A stretch of DNA of 64,000 nt from positions 62,001 through 126,000 of the forward strand of contig NZ_QHKZ01000001.1 in assembly GCF_003194585.1 (NCBI RefSeq), in the 5' to 3' direction. The translations under genes and the position numbers were made by a program. The DNA is from Nocardioides daejeonensis (GTDB lineage: Bacteria; Actinomycetota; Actinomycetes; Propionibacteriales; Nocardioidaceae). Of this stretch, positions 52,209 to 62,131 are shown one piece after another. The notes beneath the pieces were generated by a model. That model saw only the letters and a list, made by a program, of their open reading frames with translations, searched no databases and was not told the origin of the DNA. How positions within the stretch are numbered: the first letter of the stretch is position 1; each line of letters begins with the position of its first letter.

Positions 52209-52861
52209 ACGCTGCGGGCGTTGATCACGCCGACAACGAGGAACAGCTGGGCCAGGAGATAGGTCAGCATGACCAGCGCGTCGTGGGCGGGAAGCTCCCA
52301 GTCGCGGAAGGCCGCGATCGCGATCAACGAGTCCGACACCATGAAGAGCGCCCCGCCCAGGCCGGCCAGGCGGCCGAGACCCGTGGCGAGCACCCCGGTT
52401 GCGGTGAGCGCGAGACCGTAGAGCACGACAGCAGGAGCGAGCACGCCCGCGCCGGGCACCAGCAGTACCAGCAGCACGACCAGCGCGACGGCGTACGGCG
52501 CGACCCGCGCGGGCTGTCGCAGCACAGATCGACTGCGCCACGACCACATGCCGACGACGTAGCAGCACTGGGCGAGCAGGAAGCCGCCGACCATCAGCAG
52601 GAAGGCGGTGTCACCGGTGGCGAAGCGAGGGAGCGAGTCGCCGAGCCAGGAGAAGAAGAGCGCGGCCAGCGCCCACTGCACCAGACGTTGCGGCGCTGCC
52701 ACGCCGCGCACCAGCAACAGCCACGCGAGGAGGGGCATCAGCACCATCTGGGTGCCGGCGGCCACCGCCTCGCCATCGACCAGTTGCGCCACCAGGTGCA
52801 CTACGGAAAGCACCAGGAAGCCGAACAGCGGCGGGCTGAACGCGGGGCGGGCATCGCTCAT
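52157..52861 (-). CDS. YhhN/lysoplasmalogenase-family membrane protein
   Basis: A 234-residue protein with seven to eight hydrophobic segments (for example FGFLVLSVVHLVAQLV, WALAALFFSWLGDSLPRF, FLLMVGGFLLAQCCYVVGMW and ALFMVSDSLIAIAAF). The acidic residues in SWLGDSL and MVSDSLIAI match the YhhN/TMEM86 family. Characterised members hydrolyse the vinyl-ether bond of lysoplasmalogen. The exact start (52861 or 52870) is uncertain. The 3' end overlaps the AMP-binding fragment. Confidence 0.8.
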   Translation of the reverse strand: MSDARPAFSPPLFGFLVLSVVHLVAQLVDGEAVAAGTQMVLMPLLAWLLLVRGVAAPQRLVQWALAALFFSWLGDSLPRFATGDTAFLLMVGGFLLAQCCYVVGMWSWRSRSVLRQPARVAPYAVALVVLLVLLVPGAGVLAPAVVLYGLALTATGVLATGLGRLAGLGGALFMVSDSLIAIAAFRDWELPAHDALVMLTYLLAQLFLVVGVINARSVQTSTGRPAAKSRNQAA

Positions 52862-52944
52862 GCCCGGCATCGTGCCATGCCCCACCGACGCGAGCCGGCG
52901 CTACGACCTGCGGCGCTGATCCACCCGCCTGCGAGAATGTCCCG

Positions 52945-54057
52945 GTGAACTCGCGTGACGTGGTGATCCTCGGCTCCACCGGCTCGATCGGCCGGCAGGC
53001 GCTCGACCTGGTCCGGGCCAACCCCGACCGCTTCCGAGTGGTCGCCCTGACCGCGGGAGGCGGCAACCCGGAGCTCTTCGCCAGCCAGGTCGCCGAGTTC
53101 GCTCCGGCGTACTCCGGGCTGGGGGAGGAGGCGAGCGTCGAGGCCGCCGCGCGGCCGTGTGACGTGGTCCTCAACGGCATCACCGGCGCCGTGGGGCTAC
53201 GGCCCACGCTGGCCGCGCTGGACGCGGGCCGCACCCTCGCGCTCGCCAACAAGGAGTCGCTGATCATCGGTGGACCGCTGGTCAAGGAGCGGGCCCGGCC
53301 CGGCCAGATCGTGCCGGTCGACAGCGAGCACAGTGCGATCGCCCAGAGCTTGCGCAGCGGCTCCGCCGCCGAGGTACGCCGCCTGGTGCTGACCGCCAGC
53401 GGTGGACCGTTCCGGGGCCGCTCCCGCGAGGAACTCGCCGAGGTCACCCCGGCGCAGGCGCTCGCCCACCCCAACTTCGCGATGGGCCGCGTGATCACCA
53501 CGAACTCGGCGACCTTGGTCAACAAGGGGCTGGAGGTGATCGAGGCGCACCTGCTCTTCGACGTGCCGTTCGAGGCGATCGACGTGGTCGTGCATCCGCA
53601 GCAGTTCATCCACTCGATGGTGGAGTTCGTCGACGGCGCCGTGGTGGCGCAGATCGGTCTGCCCACCATGTTGGTGCCGATCGCGATGGGCCTGGCCTGG
53701 CCCGATCGGGTGCCTGGTGCGGAGGCCCCGGTCGACTGGACGAGGGCGTCCGACTGGCGCTTCGAGCCGCTCGACGACGTGGCGTTCCCGGCCGTACGGC
53801 TGGCCCGTGTCGCCGGCACTCGGGGCGGCACCGCGCCAGCCGTCTACAACGCCGCCAACGAGGTGTGCGTCGACGCGTTCCATGCGGGCCGCCTGCCGTT
53901 CCCCGGCATCGTCGACGTGATCGCCGACGTACTGTCGGAGCACCCCGTAGGCTCGGAGCAGAAGCTGACGCTCGACGACGTCCTTGCCGCGGACGCCTGG
54001 GCACGGGAGACCGCCTCCCGGCTGGTCGAGCGCCTGGACCGGGGAGTCGACCGATGA
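52945..54057 (+). CDS. dxr: 1-deoxy-D-xylulose 5-phosphate reductoisomerase
   Basis: The second enzyme of the MEP isoprenoid pathway, converting DXP to MEP with NADPH. The 370-residue protein has GSTGSIG (residues 10-16), ANKESLIIGG, PVDSEHSAIAQ with the metal and substrate ligands, and HPQQFIHSMVEF. The GTG start has GAGAAT six bases upstream and no ribosome-binding site. The stop overlaps the RseP-like start (ATGA), a conserved dxr-rseP-ispG arrangement in actinobacteria. Confidence 0.96.
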   Translation: MNSRDVVILGSTGSIGRQALDLVRANPDRFRVVALTAGGGNPELFASQVAEFAPAYSGLGEEASVEAAARPCDVVLNGITGAVGLRPTLAALDAGRTLALANKESLIIGGPLVKERARPGQIVPVDSEHSAIAQSLRSGSAAEVRRLVLTASGGPFRGRSREELAEVTPAQALAHPNFAMGRVITTNSATLVNKGLEVIEAHLLFDVPFEAIDVVVHPQQFIHSMVEFVDGAVVAQIGLPTMLVPIAMGLAWPDRVPGAEAPVDWTRASDWRFEPLDDVAFPAVRLARVAGTRGGTAPAVYNAANEVCVDAFHAGRLPFPGIVDVIADVLSEHPVGSEQKLTLDDVLAADAWARETASRLVERLDRGVDR

Positions 54058-55355
54058 CCGTGCTCTACTACACCCTCGGGGTGTTGGTCTTCGTGCTCGC
54101 CATGGTCGTCTCCATCGCGCTGCACGAGCTCGGCCATATGTACTGGGCCAAGCGCTTCGGCGGCAAGGTCACCCAGTTCTTCGTGGGCTTCGGACGCACC
54201 GTCTGGTCCCGACGAGTGGGGGAGACCGAGTACGGCCTCAAGTCGATCCCGCTCGGCGGGTTCGTCAAGATCATCGGCATGCTCCCGCCCGACCGTGAGG
54301 GGCACCTGAGGCAGAGCAACACCGGCCTCTTCACCCAACTCGTCTCCGACGCCCGCGCAGCCGAGTGGGAGCTGGTCGGGCCCGATGACGAGCCGCGGCT
54401 GTTCTACAAGATGGCCTGGTGGAAGAAGGTCACCGTGATGGCGGCGGGCCCGATGGTCAACATCGTCATCGCGCTCTTCATCTTCCTCGGCGTCTTCGCC
54501 ACCTACGGCAACCCCGGCGACGTCCGCACCCTGCCCGTGGTCAGCAGCGTCAGCGACTGTGTGCTGCCGGTCTCGGAGTCGCAACGAGCCTGCACCTCGG
54601 AGGACCCGGTGGCGCCCGCCAAGCGAGCGGGTCTGCAGGAGGGTGACGAGATCGTCGCCTTCAACGGCACGCACATCTCCTCGTGGCCGCAGCTCTCCGG
54701 CCTGATCCGTGAGAACGCCAGCGGCGAGGCCGAGATCACGGTCCGCCGCGACGGCGTCCTCATTCCGCTGCAGACCAACACGCTCGTCACGCCGCGCCCG
54801 GTCGACGGCGACGTCGACAACCTTGCCGAGGTCGGATTCCTCGGTGTCGGGCCGACCACGGAGCTGGGCAGCGGCGGTCTCTTCTACACGCTCGACCAGA
54901 TGGGCGACATGACCGTGCGCACGGTCGAGTCGCTGGCCAGTCTCCCGTCGAAGGTCTGGGACGTCGGCCAGGCGATCATCGGCCTCGAGCAACGCGATCC
55001 CGAGGGCCCGATGAGTGTGGTCGGCGGCGGCCGGCTCGCCGGCGAGACCACCTCCCACGAGGCGTTCCCTGTCAAGGAGAAGGTCGTCTTCCTGCTGATG
55101 CTGATCGGCGGGTTCAACTTCTTCATCGGCATGTTCAACTTCGTGCCGCTGCTGCCCCTCGACGGTGGCCACATCGCCGGTGCGCTGTGGGAGGCGCTAC
55201 GCCGGGGATGGGCTCGGCTGCGCCGGCGTCCGGACCCCGGCCACGTCGACGTTGCGAAGCTGCTGCCCGTCGCCTACGTGGTGGCAGGGGCGTTCTTGGT
55301 GATGAGCCTGGTGCTCATCGTCGGTGATCTCGTCGTCCCGATCCATATCTCCTAG
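54054..55355 (+). CDS. rseP: Site-2 protease, RseP/Rip1 family (M50)
   Basis: An intramembrane zinc metalloprotease that cleaves anti-sigma factors and membrane remnants. The 433-residue protein has HELGH at residues 24-28 within the first membrane helix, a single PDZ domain (AKRAGLQEGDEIVAFNG), and the second active-site motif FNFVPLLPLDGGH followed by the last membrane helix. It is translationally coupled to dxr. The next gene starts within its stop (TAGTG). Confidence 0.93.
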   Translation: MTVLYYTLGVLVFVLAMVVSIALHELGHMYWAKRFGGKVTQFFVGFGRTVWSRRVGETEYGLKSIPLGGFVKIIGMLPPDREGHLRQSNTGLFTQLVSDARAAEWELVGPDDEPRLFYKMAWWKKVTVMAAGPMVNIVIALFIFLGVFATYGNPGDVRTLPVVSSVSDCVLPVSESQRACTSEDPVAPAKRAGLQEGDEIVAFNGTHISSWPQLSGLIRENASGEAEITVRRDGVLIPLQTNTLVTPRPVDGDVDNLAEVGFLGVGPTTELGSGGLFYTLDQMGDMTVRTVESLASLPSKVWDVGQAIIGLEQRDPEGPMSVVGGGRLAGETTSHEAFPVKEKVVFLLMLIGGFNFFIGMFNFVPLLPLDGGHIAGALWEALRRGWARLRRRPDPGHVDVAKLLPVAYVVAGAFLVMSLVLIVGDLVVPIHIS

Positions 55356-56554
55356 TGGGGCGCCCCGCCACCTCCGCGCAGCGCGTCGCCATTCCCGGTG
55401 AGATCTGGGTCCTGGTTGCCGCCGCCTTCGTGATCGCGATCGGCTACGGGCTGGTCTCCCCGGTCCTGCCGGCGTACGCGCGCAGCTTCGATGTCGGGGT
55501 CGCCGCCGCCTCCGTCGTCGTGTCGGCCTTCGCCTTCTTCCGGCTCGTCTTCGCACCGGCTGGCGGTGCACTGGTGGCCCGCCTGGGGGAGCGGCCCGTC
55601 TACCTCTCCGGACTGCTGATCGTCGCAGCGTCGTCGCTGGCCACGGCCTTCGCGCAGTCCTACGCGCAGCTGTTGATCCTGCGTGGCCTCGGCGGCATCG
55701 GCTCCACGATGTTCACCGTCTCGGCGATGGCGCTGCTGGTGCGCCTGGCCCCGCCGTCGATCCGCGGTCGCGTCAGCTCGGCATACGCGTCCGCGTTCCT
55801 GATCGGCGGCATGATCGGACCGCTGGCCGGTGGTGTCTTGGCGGAGTTCGGCCTCCGGGTCCCCTTCGTCGTGTACGCCGGAGCCCTGGTGGTGGCTGCC
55901 GTCGTCGTCGGCGTCCGACTCTCGGGCGCACGGTTGCGCCCCAGCGAGACGGGCCTGGCCGGCCCGCCGATGCGCCTTGCCGAGGCGCTCGGCTCCAGCA
56001 CCTATCGAGCGGCGCTCGCCTCCTCCTTCGCCAACGGGTGGTGCAACTTCGGTGTGCGGGTGGCGGTGCTGCCGCAGTTCGCGGTGGCGATCCACGACGA
56101 CACCTGGGTCGCCGGTGTCGCACTGGCCTGTGCTGCGGTGGGCACCGCGATCACCCTGCAGTTCAGCGGCAGGCTCGCCGACACGGTCGGTCGTCGGCCG
56201 ATGGTGGTCGCGGGCCTGGTGGTGACCGCGGTAGGCCTCGGTGTCATCGGCCTGGTGACGGGGCTCGCCGAGCTGCTGGTCCTCTCCGCGTTCTCCGGAG
56301 TGGGGGCGGGCCTGCTCAACCCGGCGCAGCAGGCTGCGGTCGCCGACGTCGTGGGTCAGGAGCGCTCCGGCGGCAAGGTGCTGGCCACCTTCCAGATGGC
56401 CAGCGACGCGGGGGCGATCGGCGGCCCCATCCTGATCGGTGTGATCGCCGACCAGGTCGGCTACGACTGGGCGTTCGCGATGACCGGGGCGATCTCCCTG
56501 CTGGCCGTGCTGCCCTGGCTGACGGCCCGGGAGACGGCGCCGGCGGGTCCGTAG
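55355..56554 (+). CDS. Major facilitator superfamily transporter
   Basis: A 399-residue MFS permease with twelve predicted membrane helices. The motif-A-type loop is GALVARLGERPVYLSG after helix 2, and a second copy is SGRLADTVGRRPMVVAG between helices 8 and 9. It is most like drug/H+ antiporters of the DHA group, but substrate is not predictable. It is inserted between rseP and ispG, starting inside the rseP stop codon. The ispG -10 hexamer overlaps its own stop. Confidence 0.85.
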   Translation: MGRPATSAQRVAIPGEIWVLVAAAFVIAIGYGLVSPVLPAYARSFDVGVAAASVVVSAFAFFRLVFAPAGGALVARLGERPVYLSGLLIVAASSLATAFAQSYAQLLILRGLGGIGSTMFTVSAMALLVRLAPPSIRGRVSSAYASAFLIGGMIGPLAGGVLAEFGLRVPFVVYAGALVVAAVVVGVRLSGARLRPSETGLAGPPMRLAEALGSSTYRAALASSFANGWCNFGVRVAVLPQFAVAIHDDTWVAGVALACAAVGTAITLQFSGRLADTVGRRPMVVAGLVVTAVGLGVIGLVTGLAELLVLSAFSGVGAGLLNPAQQAAVADVVGQERSGGKVLATFQMASDAGAIGGPILIGVIADQVGYDWAFAMTGAISLLAVLPWLTARETAPAGP

Positions 56555-56557
56555 ACT
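56552..56557 (+). promoter_or_regulatory. Leaderless-type -10 of ispG
   Basis: TAGACT, whose first three bases are the MFS stop codon, then six bases and ATG 56564. Confidence 0.45.
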
Positions 56558-56563
56558 GACCCC

Positions 56564-57715
56564 ATGACCTCGATCTCCCTCGGCATGCCACAGGCCCCGC
56601 CGCCGGTGCTGGCCCCTCGACGCAAGACCCGGCAGATCCAGGTCGGCAAGGTCGGGGTGGGCAGTGACCACCCGATCTCGGTGCAGTCGATGACCACGAC
56701 GTTGACCTCCGACGTCAACGCGACCCTTCAGCAGATCGCCGAGCTGACCGCCGCGGGCTGCGACATCGTGCGCGTCGCCTGCCCGAGCCAGGACGACGCC
56801 GAGGCGCTGCCCGCCATCGCCGGCAAGGCACAGATCCCGGTGATCGCCGACATCCACTTCCAGCCGAAGTACGTCTTCGCGGCGATCGAGGCGGGGTGTG
56901 CCGCCGTCCGGGTCAACCCGGGCAACATCCGTGCCTTCGACGACCAGGTCAAGGAGATCGCCGCCGCCGCGCGCGACCACGGCACCAGCATCCGGATCGG
57001 TGTCAACGCCGGGTCGCTCGACAAGCGGCTGCTCGCGAAGTACGGCAAGGCGACGCCGGAGGCGCTCGTCGAGTCGGCGGTCTGGGAGGCGAGCCTCTTC
57101 GAGGAGCACGACTTCCACGACTTCAAGATCTCGGTGAAGCACAACGACCCCGTGGTGATGGTGCGTTCCTACGAGATGCTGGCCGAGCGCGGCGACTGGC
57201 CGCTCCACCTCGGCGTCACCGAGGCCGGGCCGGCGTTCCAAGGCACCATCAAGTCCGCCACGGCCTTCGGTGCGCTGCTCAGCCGGGGCATCGGCGACAC
57301 GATCCGAGTGTCTCTCTCCGCCCCGCCGGTGGAGGAGGTCAAGGTCGGCATCCAGATCCTGGAGTCGCTGAACCTCAAGCCCCGCCGCCTGGAGATCGTC
57401 TCCTGCCCCTCCTGCGGCCGCGCCCAGGTCGATGTCTACACCCTCGCCGAGCAGGTCACTGCCGGGCTCGACGGCCTCGAGGTGCCGCTGCGGGTCGCGG
57501 TCATGGGCTGCGTCGTCAACGGGCCAGGCGAGGCTCGAGAGGCAGACCTCGGCGTCGCCTCGGGCAACGGCAAGGGCCAGATCTTCGTGAAGGGTGAGGT
57601 CATCAAGACCGTCCCGGAGTCGAAGATCGTGGAGACCCTGATCGAGGAGGCGCTGCGGATCGCCGAGGGCATGGAGGCCGAGCCCGGAGCGGGCGCCGAA
57701 GTCACCGTCGGCTGA
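56564..57715 (+). CDS. ispG: 4-hydroxy-3-methylbut-2-enyl diphosphate synthase (IspG/GcpE)
   Basis: The [4Fe-4S] enzyme that makes HMBPP in the MEP pathway. The 383-residue protein has the TIM-barrel start [33 protein letters not shown], and the cluster ligands in CPSCGRAQ (about residue 280) and [15 protein letters not shown] (about 315). Together with dxr 3.6 kb upstream it gives two MEP enzymes in one locus. Confidence 0.96.
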   Translation: MTSISLGMPQAPPPVLAPRRKTRQIQVGKVGVGSDHPISVQSMTTTLTSDVNATLQQIAELTAAGCDIVRVACPSQDDAEALPAIAGKAQIPVIADIHFQPKYVFAAIEAGCAAVRVNPGNIRAFDDQVKEIAAAARDHGTSIRIGVNAGSLDKRLLAKYGKATPEALVESAVWEASLFEEHDFHDFKISVKHNDPVVMVRSYEMLAERGDWPLHLGVTEAGPAFQGTIKSATAFGALLSRGIGDTIRVSLSAPPVEEVKVGIQILESLNLKPRRLEIVSCPSCGRAQVDVYTLAEQVTAGLDGLEVPLRVAVMGCVVNGPGEAREADLGVASGNGKGQIFVKGEVIKTVPESKIVETLIEEALRIAEGMEAEPGAGAEVTVG

Positions 57716-57743
57716 CCGCGGACCGCTGGGTGGCGGCACCCAC

Positions 57744-57749
57744 TAGTGT
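57744..57749 (+). promoter_or_regulatory. Leaderless-type -10 of the DUF4081-GNAT gene
   Basis: TAGTGT, then seven bases, then GTG 57757. This spacing favours GTG 57757 over the GTG at 57730. Confidence 0.5.
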
Positions 57750-57756
57750 TCCGGCC

Positions 57757-58596
57757 GTGAGCAACGAGACCGTACGGGTGCTGGGCCCGGCCGACTTCAC
57801 CGACTTCCTCCTGCTCACCGACCGGTCACCGGTCGTCAACGTCTTCGCCGAGCATCGGGCGCGCCTCACCACCCTGGAGCCGCGCTGGCTCGGCGGCGAG
57901 GTGTGGGGCCGCTTCCTCGACGGCCGCCTGGTCGCCGCTCTTCACGTCGGCGCCAACCTGGTGCCGATCCAGTGCGGCCCCGACGACGTCGCCGCCTTCG
58001 TCAAGCACGCGCTCTGGTCGCGCCGCAGCGTGGCGACCATCGTCGGCCCGGCGGCTGCGGTCGCCGAGTTGTGGCGCCTGCTGGAGCCGACCTGGGGGCC
58101 AGCGCGCGAGATCCGCAGCCACCAGCCGCATCTGGAGATCGGCGCCGCGCCCTCGATCCCCCCGGACCCCGAGGTCGTCGTCACCAGTCGCGACCAGATC
58201 GACCTCGTGTATCCCGCCTGTGTGGCGATGTACACCGAAGAGGTCGGCATCTCGCCGGAGGAGGGGGGCGGGGGAGACCTCTATCGGGCCCGGGTCGCCC
58301 AGTTGATCGCGCGCGGCTGGCAGTTCTCGCGGATCGAGGACGGGCGCGTCGTCTTCAAGGCCGAGGTCGCCTGCGCCACCAGCCACGGAGCCCAGGTCCA
58401 AGGCGTGTACGTCGTCCCCGACCGGCGCGGCGAAGGGCTCGCCACCCGTGGGATGGCGGCCGTCGTCGAGCTGATCCGCCGCAACATCGCCCCGGTGGCC
58501 TCGCTCTACGTCAACGACTTCAACGTCGCTGCCCGGACGGCGTACGAGCGGGTCGGCTTCCGGGAGACCGAGCGCTTCATGACCGTGATGTTCTAG
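57757..58596 (+). CDS. DUF4081-GNAT acetyltransferase
   Basis: A 279-residue protein with an N-terminal DUF4081 domain (about residues 1-120, VRVLGPADFTDFLLLTDRSP and LGGEVWGRFLDGRLVAALH) and a C-terminal GNAT domain with the acetyl-CoA motif GVYVVPDRRGEGLATRGM and LYVNDFNVAARTAYERVGF. It is conserved next to ispG and proS in actinobacteria. The acceptor is unknown. The stop is followed after one base by the stop of the convergent ASCH gene. Confidence 0.87.
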   Translation: MSNETVRVLGPADFTDFLLLTDRSPVVNVFAEHRARLTTLEPRWLGGEVWGRFLDGRLVAALHVGANLVPIQCGPDDVAAFVKHALWSRRSVATIVGPAAAVAELWRLLEPTWGPAREIRSHQPHLEIGAAPSIPPDPEVVVTSRDQIDLVYPACVAMYTEEVGISPEEGGGGDLYRARVAQLIARGWQFSRIEDGRVVFKAEVACATSHGAQVQGVYVVPDRRGEGLATRGMAAVVELIRRNIAPVASLYVNDFNVAARTAYERVGFRETERFMTVMF

Positions 58597-58597
58597 G

Positions 58598-59095
58598 TCA
58601 GCGCTTCCAGAGCACCTCGAACTCCTCCAGCACCACGTCGAGGTCGTCGGTCACCGCAGGATCCTGGCCGGTGAGCTCGGCGGTCTCGGCGAAGAACCTG
58701 CGGTGCTCGGCGCGCCAGTGCTCGAGGCTCAGGTCGCCCTCGCCCTCACGACGGGCGTGCTCGGCGTCCACCTCGCCGAACCTCACCACCCGCACCCCGG
58801 TGGTCACGATCAGCGCCCGGGGCCGCCCGGAGCTCTCGGTGACGATCGACAGGTTGCCCTTGCGCGGCAGTTCCTCTCCGACGTAGTCGCGCACCGCCGA
58901 GGCGGTCGCGGTCTTGGTGCCGTCGAGCACCAACGACAGGAGCTCGTCGGCTGGCCCCGGCTCGATGCCGAAGGACCACGCGGGTGGCGGCAGCGCCTCG
59001 GTGGAGTTCTGGCCCAGGTAGACCCGTAGGCGGTTGAGGTTCGCGTGCACCTGGGCGTCCTGCCAGAAGGCCTTGATCCACTCGTCGTTCGACAT
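58598..59095 (-). CDS. ASCH-domain protein
   Basis: A 165-residue protein with the ASCH (PUA-like) fold, proposed to bind RNA or act on modified nucleosides. Features are [27 protein letters not shown], which holds the conserved GxKTAT stretch, then [22 protein letters not shown] and [16 protein letters not shown] 59095 is preceded by TAGAGT at six bases. It is divergent from proS, sharing a 72-base control region. Confidence 0.82.
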   Translation of the reverse strand: MSNDEWIKAFWQDAQVHANLNRLRVYLGQNSTEALPPPAWSFGIEPGPADELLSLVLDGTKTATASAVRDYVGEELPRKGNLSIVTESSGRPRALIVTTGVRVVRFGEVDAEHARREGEGDLSLEHWRAEHRRFFAETAELTGQDPAVTDDLDVVLEEFEVLWKR

Positions 59096-59101
59096 GGTCC
59101 G

Positions 59102-59107
59102 ACTCTA
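59102..59107 (-). promoter_or_regulatory. Leaderless-type -10 of the ASCH gene
   Basis: On the minus strand TAGAGT is followed by six bases and ATG 59095. Confidence 0.5.
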
Positions 59108-59154
59108 CGGATCCGGTCGCGCCAGCCGACGTCGGCGCGGCGGCGTACCCCCGA

Positions 59155-59160
59155 TAGCCT
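59155..59160 (+). promoter_or_regulatory. Leaderless-type -10 of proS
   Basis: TAGCCT, then seven bases, then ATG 59168; no ribosome-binding site. Confidence 0.5.
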
Positions 59161-59167
59161 TGCCCGC

Positions 59168-60943
59168 ATGAGTGCCCGCATCCTCCGTATGTCCACGTTG
59201 TTCGCCCGTACCCTGCGGGACGACCCGGCGGACGCCGAGGTGCCGAGCCACAAGCTGCTCGTCCGGGCGGGCTACGTGCGTCGCGCGGCGCCGGGCATCT
59301 ACACCTGGCTTCCGCTCGGACTGCGCGTGCTGCGCAATGTCGAGGGCATCATCCGCGAGGAGATGGACGCCATGGGCGCCCAGGAGCTCCAGTTCCCGGC
59401 ACTGTTGCCCCGCGAGCCCTACGAGGCCACCAACCGGTGGGCCGAGTACGGCGACAACATCTTCCGCATCAAGGACCGCAAGGGAGCCGACTACCTGCTC
59501 GGCCCCACCCACGAGGAGATGTTCACCCTCACGGTGAAGGACCTCTACTCCTCCTACAAGGACCTGCCGGTCTGGCTCTACCAGATCCAGAACAAGTACC
59601 GCGACGAGGCGCGTCCGCGCGCCGGTGTGCTCCGCGGTCGCGAGTTCGTCATGAAGGACTCCTACTCCTTCGACACCACCGACGCGGGGCTGGACGCCTC
59701 CTATGCGGCCCACCGGGCGGCGTACATCAAGACCTTCGACCGGCTCGGTTTCGACTACGTGATCGTGCAGGCGACCGCCGGCGCCATGGGCGGCTCGAAG
59801 TCCGAGGAGTTCCTGGCGCGTTCCGCCGTCGGTGAGGACACCTTCGTGCAGTGCGACGCCTGTGGCTACGCCGCCAACGTCGAAGCGGTGACGGTGCCCG
59901 CCCCTGCCGCCCTCTCGTACGACGGCGCGCCGGCTGCGCACGCGGAGCAGACCCCCGACACCCCGACCATCGAGACCCTGGTCGACCACCTCAACGCGAC
60001 GTTCCCGCGCGAGGACCGCCCCTGGCGCGCCGGCGACACGCTGAAGAACGTGCTGCTGGTGCTCAAGCACCCCGACGGCACCCGGGAGCCGGTCGCGATC
60101 GGCCTTCCCGGCGACCGCGAGGTCGACCAGAAGCGCCTCGAGGGCCAGTTGGAGCCGATCGAGGTCGAGGCGATGGACGAGGCCGAGTTCGCCAAGCACC
60201 CCGCCCTGGTCAAGGGCTACATCGGGCCTGGCGTGCTCGGCGAGGAGTCGGCCTCGGGGATCCGTTACCTGCTCGACCCGCGCGTGGTCGAGGGCACCCG
60301 CTGGGTCACCGGCGCCGACGTCGCCGGCCAGCACGTGCTGGACCTGGTGGCCGGCCGCGACTTCACCGCCGACGGCACCATCGAGGCAGCCGAGGTGCGT
60401 GACGGTGACGCCTGCCCGCGCTGTGCCGGAGCCGAGGACGGTCGGCTGGTCTCCGCCCGCGGCATCGAGATGGGCCACATCTTCCAGCTCGGCCGCATGT
60501 ACGCCGAGGCGCTCGACCTCAAGGTGCTCGACGAGAACGGCAAGCTGGTGACCGTCACCATGGGCTCCTACGGCATCGGCGTCTCCCGCGCCGTCGCGGC
60601 TATCGCCGAGGGCAACCACGACGAGCTGGGTCTGTGCTGGCCGGCCGAGATCGCGCCGGCCGATGTGCACCTGGTCGCCGCGGGCAAGGACGAGGCGCTC
60701 TTCGCGGCCGCGGAGACGCTCGCCGAGGAGCTGCGTGCGGCCGGACTGGACGTGATCTACGACGACCGGCGCGGCAAGGTCAGCCCGGGGGTGAAGTTCA
60801 AGGACGCGGAGCTGATGGGCGTGCCCACCATCGTCGTGGTCGGCAAGGGCCTCGCCGACGGCGTCGTCGAGGTGAAGGACCGGCGTACCGGCGACCGGGC
60901 CGACGTGCCCCTCGCCGCGGTCGTCGCCCAGCTCAAGGGCTGA
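59168..60943 (+). CDS. proS: Prolyl-tRNA synthetase (bacterial type)
   Basis: A class II synthetase charging tRNA-Pro. The 591-residue protein has motif 1 around the N-terminal [20 protein letters not shown], motif 2 [21 protein letters not shown], the INS/YbaK-like editing insertion (about residues 225-395), motif 3 [13 protein letters not shown] and the C-terminal anticodon-binding domain ([19 protein letters not shown]). ATG 59168 is supported by the hexamer upstream; an ATG at 59189 is possible and would give MSTLFARTL. Confidence 0.96.
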   Translation: MSARILRMSTLFARTLRDDPADAEVPSHKLLVRAGYVRRAAPGIYTWLPLGLRVLRNVEGIIREEMDAMGAQELQFPALLPREPYEATNRWAEYGDNIFRIKDRKGADYLLGPTHEEMFTLTVKDLYSSYKDLPVWLYQIQNKYRDEARPRAGVLRGREFVMKDSYSFDTTDAGLDASYAAHRAAYIKTFDRLGFDYVIVQATAGAMGGSKSEEFLARSAVGEDTFVQCDACGYAANVEAVTVPAPAALSYDGAPAAHAEQTPDTPTIETLVDHLNATFPREDRPWRAGDTLKNVLLVLKHPDGTREPVAIGLPGDREVDQKRLEGQLEPIEVEAMDEAEFAKHPALVKGYIGPGVLGEESASGIRYLLDPRVVEGTRWVTGADVAGQHVLDLVAGRDFTADGTIEAAEVRDGDACPRCAGAEDGRLVSARGIEMGHIFQLGRMYAEALDLKVLDENGKLVTVTMGSYGIGVSRAVAAIAEGNHDELGLCWPAEIAPADVHLVAAGKDEALFAAAETLAEELRAAGLDVIYDDRRGKVSPGVKFKDAELMGVPTIVVVGKGLADGVVEVKDRRTGDRADVPLAAVVAQLKG

Positions 60944-60975
60944 GGCACCGGGCTACGTCCCGCGCGAACCCGCGG

Positions 60976-61497
60976 CTATCGCGGATTCGTGGGGATCCAG
61001 TAGCGGCGCTTGCCGTTGCGGGAGTCCTCGTAGAGGCCGCCGTTGACCTCGATCGTGCGTGCCGAGGGGATGTTGTCCTCGTCGCAGGTGACGAGCACCC
61101 GATCGATGCCGAGGGCCGCGGCCTCGCCGAGTGCTGCAGCCAGAGCGCGGGTGGCGAAGCGCTCACGTCGTCGGCTGGGACGCACCGAGTAGCCGATGTG
61201 GCCGCCCTCCTCGAGCAGGAAGTCGTTGAGACTGCGGCGGAGCGCCAGGAACCCGACCCAGGCGCCGTCCTCGTCCATGATCCAGAAGTAGGAGCACTTC
61301 ACCCGCCCCTCCTGCGGAGGAAGCGTCTCGTCGCCCTCGTCGAGCAGACCCTGCACCCAGGCGGCGTAGCCGGACTCGGTCAGCACCGGCTGGTGGTCGC
61401 CCCAGAAGCCGGAGCCGTGCAGACCCGCACCGGCGAACTCCTCGACGATGGCGCAGAAGTCCGCGAAGCGGTCGAAGTCCGGGGAGCGCAGGTGCAT
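60976..61497 (-). CDS. GNAT-family acetyltransferase
   Basis: A 173-residue single GNAT domain, similar to enzymes acting on small molecules or peptides. The acetyl-CoA part is HIGYSVRPSRRRERFATRAL, then a helical segment and VTCDEDNIPSARTIEVNGG. The N-terminal substrate region is Phe/Trp-rich. Convergent with proS. No clear ribosome-binding site precedes the ATG. Confidence 0.83.
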   Translation of the reverse strand: MHLRSPDFDRFADFCAIVEEFAGAGLHGSGFWGDHQPVLTESGYAAWVQGLLDEGDETLPPQEGRVKCSYFWIMDEDGAWVGFLALRRSLNDFLLEEGGHIGYSVRPSRRRERFATRALAAALGEAAALGIDRVLVTCDEDNIPSARTIEVNGGLYEDSRNGKRRYWIPTNPR

Positions 61498-61649
61498 GGA
61501 GCTATCAGATCAAGACCCCGCCCCTGCCGGCGAATCGAATACCAGCGCCGGGCATTTGCAAGTTTGTGCAGTGCAAGAACCTGCAGGCGGAGTGGGTAGG
61601 AACTCGCTGCCGGTTCAGTGCAGGATGGATTGGCGGTTCGTGGAGCGAT

Positions 61650-61686
61650 CGGCGCGTGGGTGGATCTCGGGACTACCCACGCGCCG
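61650..61686. terminator. 12-base-pair hairpin downstream of the ferritin-like genes
   Basis: CGGCGCGTGGGT (61650-61661) pairs perfectly with 61675-61686 around a 13-base loop. It lies 28 bases beyond the stop of the minus-strand DUF4439 gene and is probably its terminator. The rest of 61498-61714 shows nothing recognisable. Confidence 0.6.
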
Positions 61687-61714
61687 TTCGTATTTCCGGC
61701 CGGTAGGGGACGAC

Positions 61715-62131
61715 TCAGGTGCCCGGCAGATCGCTCGGGAGGCCGCCGAAGCCGAGCTGGCGGACGGCGGAGTCGACCAACGCCCGCATCGCCCAGCTCC
61801 GGTCCGCGCCCTGCGTCCGGGCCACCAGGTCGGAGTAGAGGGCGGTGCACCGGCTCTCGACCTGGAGCGCTCCGCGGCGAATCTGCGTCGGGGTGCGCGA
61901 GGCGTTGGGCAGCTCGTAGCCGACGGCCACGGCCTCCGGGCTGCCGTCGAGGTCGAGGACCATCCGGACCAGCTGGTCGCGGCGAGCCCGGTGGATGCTA
62001 TGGGCGCTGCGCAGCCCTGCCGCGAGCGTCGGCTCCGCCGATGCCGAGGTGCGGCCCCCCAACGTCGCGAATAGGTAGACCGCCGCGTGCTCTCCGGCAA
62101 GCACCGTGTTCAGGTCGTCGACGGTGCTCAT
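61715..62131 (-). CDS. Ferritin-like DUF4439 protein
   Basis: A 138-residue, almost wholly helical protein of the DUF4439 ferritin-like family. It has GEHAAVYLFATLGGR with the helix-1 Glu-His, HSIHRARRDQLVRMV with a second His pair, and later VESRCTALYSDLVAR. Ferritin-like bundles often bind a di-metal site with such residues; activity is unknown. The ATG overlaps the upstream lipoprotein stop by four bases, so the two are translationally coupled. Confidence 0.75.
   Translation of the reverse strand: MSTVDDLNTVLAGEHAAVYLFATLGGRTSASAEPTLAAGLRSAHSIHRARRDQLVRMVLDLDGSPEAVAVGYELPNASRTPTQIRRGALQVESRCTALYSDLVARTQGADRSWAMRALVDSAVRQLGFGGLPSDLPGT

Noticed and set aside
55352..57739. 795-codon minus-strand open frame across the MFS and ispG genes
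   Set aside because: It runs antisense to two recognised genes and is rich in Arg, Gly, Asp and His without domains; a GC-codon shadow.
59105..60670. 521-codon minus-strand open frame inside proS
   Set aside because: Antisense to proS; repetitive Val/Gly/His/Leu composition and no recognisable domain.
61498..61714. Possible tRNA or small RNA gene between the GNAT and DUF4439 genes
   Set aside because: Apart from the terminator hairpin no cloverleaf, T-arm or CCA end could be found; no tRNA was recognised anywhere in the window.
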